Source: Clostridia bacterium (GTDB taxonomy: Bacteria > Bacillota_A > Clostridia > Christensenellales > Borkfalkiaceae). Taken from it: a stretch of DNA of 8,236 bases. The stretch is taken from positions 1 through 8,236 of the forward strand of contig JAFTIG010000021.1 of the NCBI GenBank assembly GCA_017457015.1, read 5' to 3'. Position 1 is the stretch's first letter, and the number at the start of each line of letters is the position of its first letter. Of the stretch, positions 5,998 to 8,236 are shown piece by piece. A program made the position numbers and the translations under genes. The notes below the pieces were generated by a model. That model was not told where the DNA came from. It was given only the letters and a program-made list of their open reading frames with translations, and made no database searches.

Positions 5998-7275
5998 TTA
6001 ATTTAAGATAATAAACGCGCTTTCACCTGCGTTTAACTTAAGCGTCAATCTTCCGTCGTCAAGTGCGTATTCTTTGGGCTCGCCGTTTATCACCACCGTC
6101 ACTTTACCGACTTTATTAAAGGTGAAATTAAGGATGTTTTCGACGTATAAGGTCGGCTCGGTGTAGTTTAGTGCCATGTAAGCAATTCTATCCCCGTCCT
6201 TAAATTCGGACACTATTGCGTCGGCTGTAGAAGAAAAATCTTTAAGAAAAGCAAACTTTTCAATTTCTTTTCCCTTACAAAGTTCAAAGGCTTCTAAATT
6301 GTGCGCGTCATTAACTAATGTGCCAGCGTAAGTTTTTGCGCCTACCCACTCGAACGGTAAATAATATTTACCGAGCGCGTTTGCACGCGTATTTGCGCGC
6401 TTTACCCAGTCGTAAAGCGGACTATATTCTTCTTGCGTTTCCTTGTCAGTTATTATGCCCGTGCCACGACCGACGTAAAGGTAATATTCTAAAAGTTTTG
6501 CGCCGAAACAAAGCGCAAGGTTTACCTGAAAAGTTATGTCGTCCGCACATTCCATTTCACGCATTTTAAGTCCTGCGTCAGACGTCAACTGAATACAAAA
6601 ACCCGTACGGACGTCGTGACCTTCGGATATGAGTTTTTTAGCGCGTTCTGCAATACGGAAATAATCGCGAATTGCAGTTTCTTTTATGTAGTTCACTCCG
6701 TCGGCACTCTTACATATCGGATAATGATCGGTCGATAAACTTTTTTCACCCTTGACTTTCTTTAATACCGTTTCTATATAGTCGTCAAGATAATTTTCAT
6801 AGTTAGGCGTGTTGATTTTGCCATGCACTATCCACATGCCGTAATCTTGCAGAAGATTTATGTGGAAAAAACTGTTTCCGCCGTGCGCGTTGTACCAGTC
6901 GACGAGTTTAGAAAGTTTATCGAGCGGTGCAGAGCCGTACCAAGAAACGTAAGTATAACTCGGCTCGTCAACGATATAATATCCGTCCGCTTTGCCCACG
7001 AATTCGTCACCTACGGTATCGTAGTAGTCGGGACTATTAGAGCGCATGGTGCGCAGTATTGTCTTTAATCCTAGCGCGTGTACGTCGTCAATGACTTTAT
7101 AATATTCGTCGGAAATTTTCCCGTCCGCAGTATCTCTAACGACGTAGTCTTCGGTAAGGTTATAATAAGTAAAGCCTGCATCTTTATACTTTTGCAAACG
7201 CTCTAAACTCGGGATAGGCGGAACGTCCGCAAATATGATAAATTGATCTTTTTTCTTAAAATTATTGTTAGCCAT
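5998..7275 (-). CDS. Glycosidase-like TIM-barrel protein, paralogue A
   Basis: This 425-residue protein is the paralogue of the gene at 4575-5864. By hand alignment 68 of the first 100 residues are identical, and similarity continues to the C terminus. The candidate catalytic stations are kept: KADGYYIVDEP at 95-105 with Glu104, FFHINLLQDYG at 136-146, TDHYP at 182-186, and Glu263 in KLLEYYLY. The main difference is a shorter, unrelated loop at about 268-287 in place of the Asp-rich loop of paralogue B, close to the putative nucleophile strand, which could change substrate choice. The C-terminal beta domain (about 345-425) contains DRIAYMALNYTEP (362-374). There is no signal peptide, so it is predicted cytosolic. 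AAGGA (7282-7286) six bases before ATG supports the start. I could not find a convincing promoter between it and 7528. The family is unrecognised and the function is inferred from fold and neighbours. Confidence 0.72.
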   Translation of the reverse strand: MANNNFKKKDQFIIFADVPPIPSLERLQKYKDAGFTYYNLTEDYVVRDTADGKISDEYYKVIDDVHALGLKTILRTMRSNSPDYYDTVGDEFVGKADGYYIVDEPSYTYVSWYGSAPLDKLSKLVDWYNAHGGNSFFHINLLQDYGMWIVHGKINTPNYENYLDDYIETVLKKVKGEKSLSTDHYPICKSADGVNYIKETAIRDYFRIAERAKKLISEGHDVRTGFCIQLTSDAGLKMREMECADDITFQVNLALCFGAKLLEYYLYVGRGTGIITDKETQEEYSPLYDWVKRANTRANALGKYYLPFEWVGAKTYAGTLVNDAHNLEAFELCKGKEIEKFAFLKDFSSTADAIVSEFKDGDRIAYMALNYTEPTLYVENILNFTFNKVGKVTVVINGEPKEYALDDGRLTLKLNAGESAFIILN

Positions 7276-7356
7276 TTTTAGTCCTTTTTGTTTTGCTGAT
7301 ATATTAAATGGTTTTTTAGTAATGAAATATTAAAAACTAACGCGCTTTTAATAAAT

Positions 7357-7406
7357 TCACACTATCTCTGCCCGACCGCATACGCGGTCGGGCAGAGATA
7401 GTGTGA
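7357..7406. repeat. Perfect 23-bp inverted repeat with 4-base loop
   Basis: The arms at 7357-7379 and 7384-7406 are exact reverse complements (TCACACTATCTC then GCCCGACCGC) around ATAC. The top of the stem is GC-rich in otherwise AT-rich DNA. Neither strand has a T-run after the stem, so it is not a standard intrinsic terminator, although it could stop or stabilise transcripts between the surface-protein gene and paralogue A. An 8-base inverted repeat, GATAATAA/TTATTATC (7405-7431), abuts it. It may be a copy of a dispersed palindromic repeat. Confidence 0.75.
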
Positions 7407-7465
7407 TAATAAGTAAATTTCTATTATTATCGTTTATCACTATATGAAATTTTTAATAATCCCCC

Positions 7466-7487
7466 GACGGGGATTTTACTCCCCGTC
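7466..7487 (-). terminator. Hairpin after the surface-protein gene, possible terminator
   Basis: The minus strand reads GACGGGGA, a 6-base loop (GTAAAA) and TCCCCGTC: eight perfect pairs about 40 bases after the TAA stop. It is followed by GGGGGATTATT rather than a U-run, so termination would be weak. Together with the larger hairpin at 7357-7406 it probably separates the two transcription units. Confidence 0.4.
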
Positions 7488-7528
7488 AGAGAAAATATTA
7501 AGTTTTAATTTTTTATTGCTCTTAAAAA

Positions 7529-8236
7529 TTAAGCAACATTGCCGTCGTAGATACAATCGATATAGATAGTAAATACTTCTCCGTCTTTAGTATGGTTTGC
7601 CGCACCAATGCCAACTATATTACTTGCCGTACTATTTTCAGTAACAACCAATTTTCCCCATGAACCTGCGGAAATTCCACCATACTTAAACGTAGAGCAA
7701 CCATCACTCGCAAATAAACTACCGCCATTAGGTTTAGCATCTACATAATATTCAACAGTATATGTACCTGAATGTGCTTTAGGTAAAATCATATTAACTA
7801 CTGAACAATTATGTGTTTTACTAAGATTAATAGTTAATTTCAATACACCCGTTCTTGCTTGACCGCCAAGTTCAACTGACTGAAGAATTTCTGCAGTATA
7901 ATATAACGCTGGATTAGTCTTCGGTGTAATAAACAAATTAGCATATGCATCATTATCAAAATCAGCAAGTTCAGCACCTTCTAAAGTAGTAGCTGCTTTT
8001 GTTATATCTTCTGCAATTGTAGTTTGAGAAGCATCCCAAATGCCTGAAATATAAATTTCAAAATTTCCTGCGGTTTGATTTACAGTACCTATAGCTATTG
8101 AATCTACATAAGCATCTCCGCTTATGTCTATGGTTTTTCTATTCCATGTTCCTACAGAATAATAATTTTGAGCCCCGTTTTGATACGTCTGGTAATAGAA
8201 TTTAAGATTTCCGTTTCCATTTCCACCTGTCTTATC
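7529..8236 (-). CDS. Probable secreted protein with tandem carbohydrate-binding-like beta domains, N-terminally truncated by the window
   Basis: The frame is open from the window edge to TAA at 7529-7531, giving 235 visible residues without a start. Two stretches resemble each other. Fragment residues 28-68 have GTW, then IAIGTVNQ and FEIYISGIWD. Fragment residues 188-231 have GSW, then VGIGAANH and FTIYIDCIYD. Each is rich in Gly, Ser, Thr, Asn and aromatic residues with alternating beta-strands, as in extracellular carbohydrate-binding or other beta-sandwich modules. A linker (about 69-92, TKAATTLEGAELADF) joins them. The C terminus (YDGNVA) has no LPXTG signal, transmembrane segment or obvious dockerin. 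This suggests free secretion or attachment through upstream domains. Ligand and overall function are not identifiable here. CpG content is far lower than in the glycosidase-like genes, hinting at a different history. Confidence 0.65.
   Translation of the reverse strand, partial: DKTGGNGNGNLKFYYQTYQNGAQNYYSVGTWNRKTIDISGDAYVDSIAIGTVNQTAGNFEIYISGIWDASQTTIAEDITKAATTLEGAELADFDNDAYANLFITPKTNPALYYTAEILQSVELGGQARTGVLKLTINLSKTHNCSVVNMILPKAHSGTYTVEYYVDAKPNGGSLFASDGCSTFKYGGISAGSWGKLVVTENSTASNIVGIGAANHTKDGEVFTIYIDCIYDGNVA

Noticed and set aside
7276..7528. A sigma-A promoter for paralogue A, or a small gene or RNA
   Set aside because: TATTAT at 7406-7411 and GATAAT at 7426-7431 lack any acceptable -35 at 16-18 bases. 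Apart from the hairpins and small inverted repeats I see no coding or RNA gene signal.
7529..7936. A separate 135-residue gene starting at 7936
   Set aside because: The codon at 7934-7936 is TTG without a ribosome binding site, and the same frame stays open with matching domain character to the right edge. It is an internal position of a longer protein.
1..8236. CRISPR array, tRNA/rRNA genes, insertion sequence or integrase
   Set aside because: Inspection showed no regularly spaced repeats, no CCA-ended cloverleaf-like segments and no transposase or integrase motifs.

Overview
All supported genes lie on the minus strand of an AT-rich window. Intergenic DNA is short and very AT-rich, Shine-Dalgarno sites are strong (AAGGA, GGAG or GAGGAG 6-9 bases before ATG), and promoters look sigma-A-like. 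With a FakA-type fatty acid kinase, this points to a low-GC Firmicute. The set of cytosolic glycosidase-like proteins plus a secreted carbohydrate-binding-like protein suggests an uncultured gut Clostridia lineage. That placement is inference; no taxonomic marker is present.

Layout in transcription order (right to left). (1) 8236-7529: C-terminal part of a probable large secreted protein with two related beta-sandwich-like units, truncated by the window edge. (2) 7528-7276: intergenic DNA with two hairpins, one a perfect 23-bp inverted repeat. (3) 7275-5998 and 5864-4575: two paralogous proteins of about 425 residues, predicted TIM-barrel glycosidase-like enzymes of unrecognised family. (4) 4440-2992: a compact alpha-L-rhamnosidase-like (GH78-type) protein, followed by a rho-independent terminator. 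(5) 2840-1170: fakA, overlapping by one base an alpha/beta hydrolase gene (1170-205). (6) 53-1: the first 17 codons of a DegV-family (FakB-like) protein, cut off by the left edge.

Two functional groups emerge. The right part (about 7275-2992) looks like a small cytosolic glycan-degradation cluster. The second paralogue and the rhamnosidase-like gene each have their own promoter. These promoters share an extended -10 block (GATTATGRTATAAT) and a stem-loop (TARCCTTCYC arms) placed exactly at the predicted transcription start, which suggests common control. The upstream secreted protein may hold the glycan outside the cell, but no transporter or regulator is visible. The left part is a lipid cluster. 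FakA, with a DegV-family acyl-binding partner, phosphorylates free fatty acids for phospholipid synthesis. A membrane-anchored esterase-like protein is translationally coupled between them.

The least explained items are the paralogue pair, the shared promoter/stem-loop module and the perfect 23-bp hairpin. No RNA genes, CRISPR arrays, insertion sequences or integrase genes were seen.
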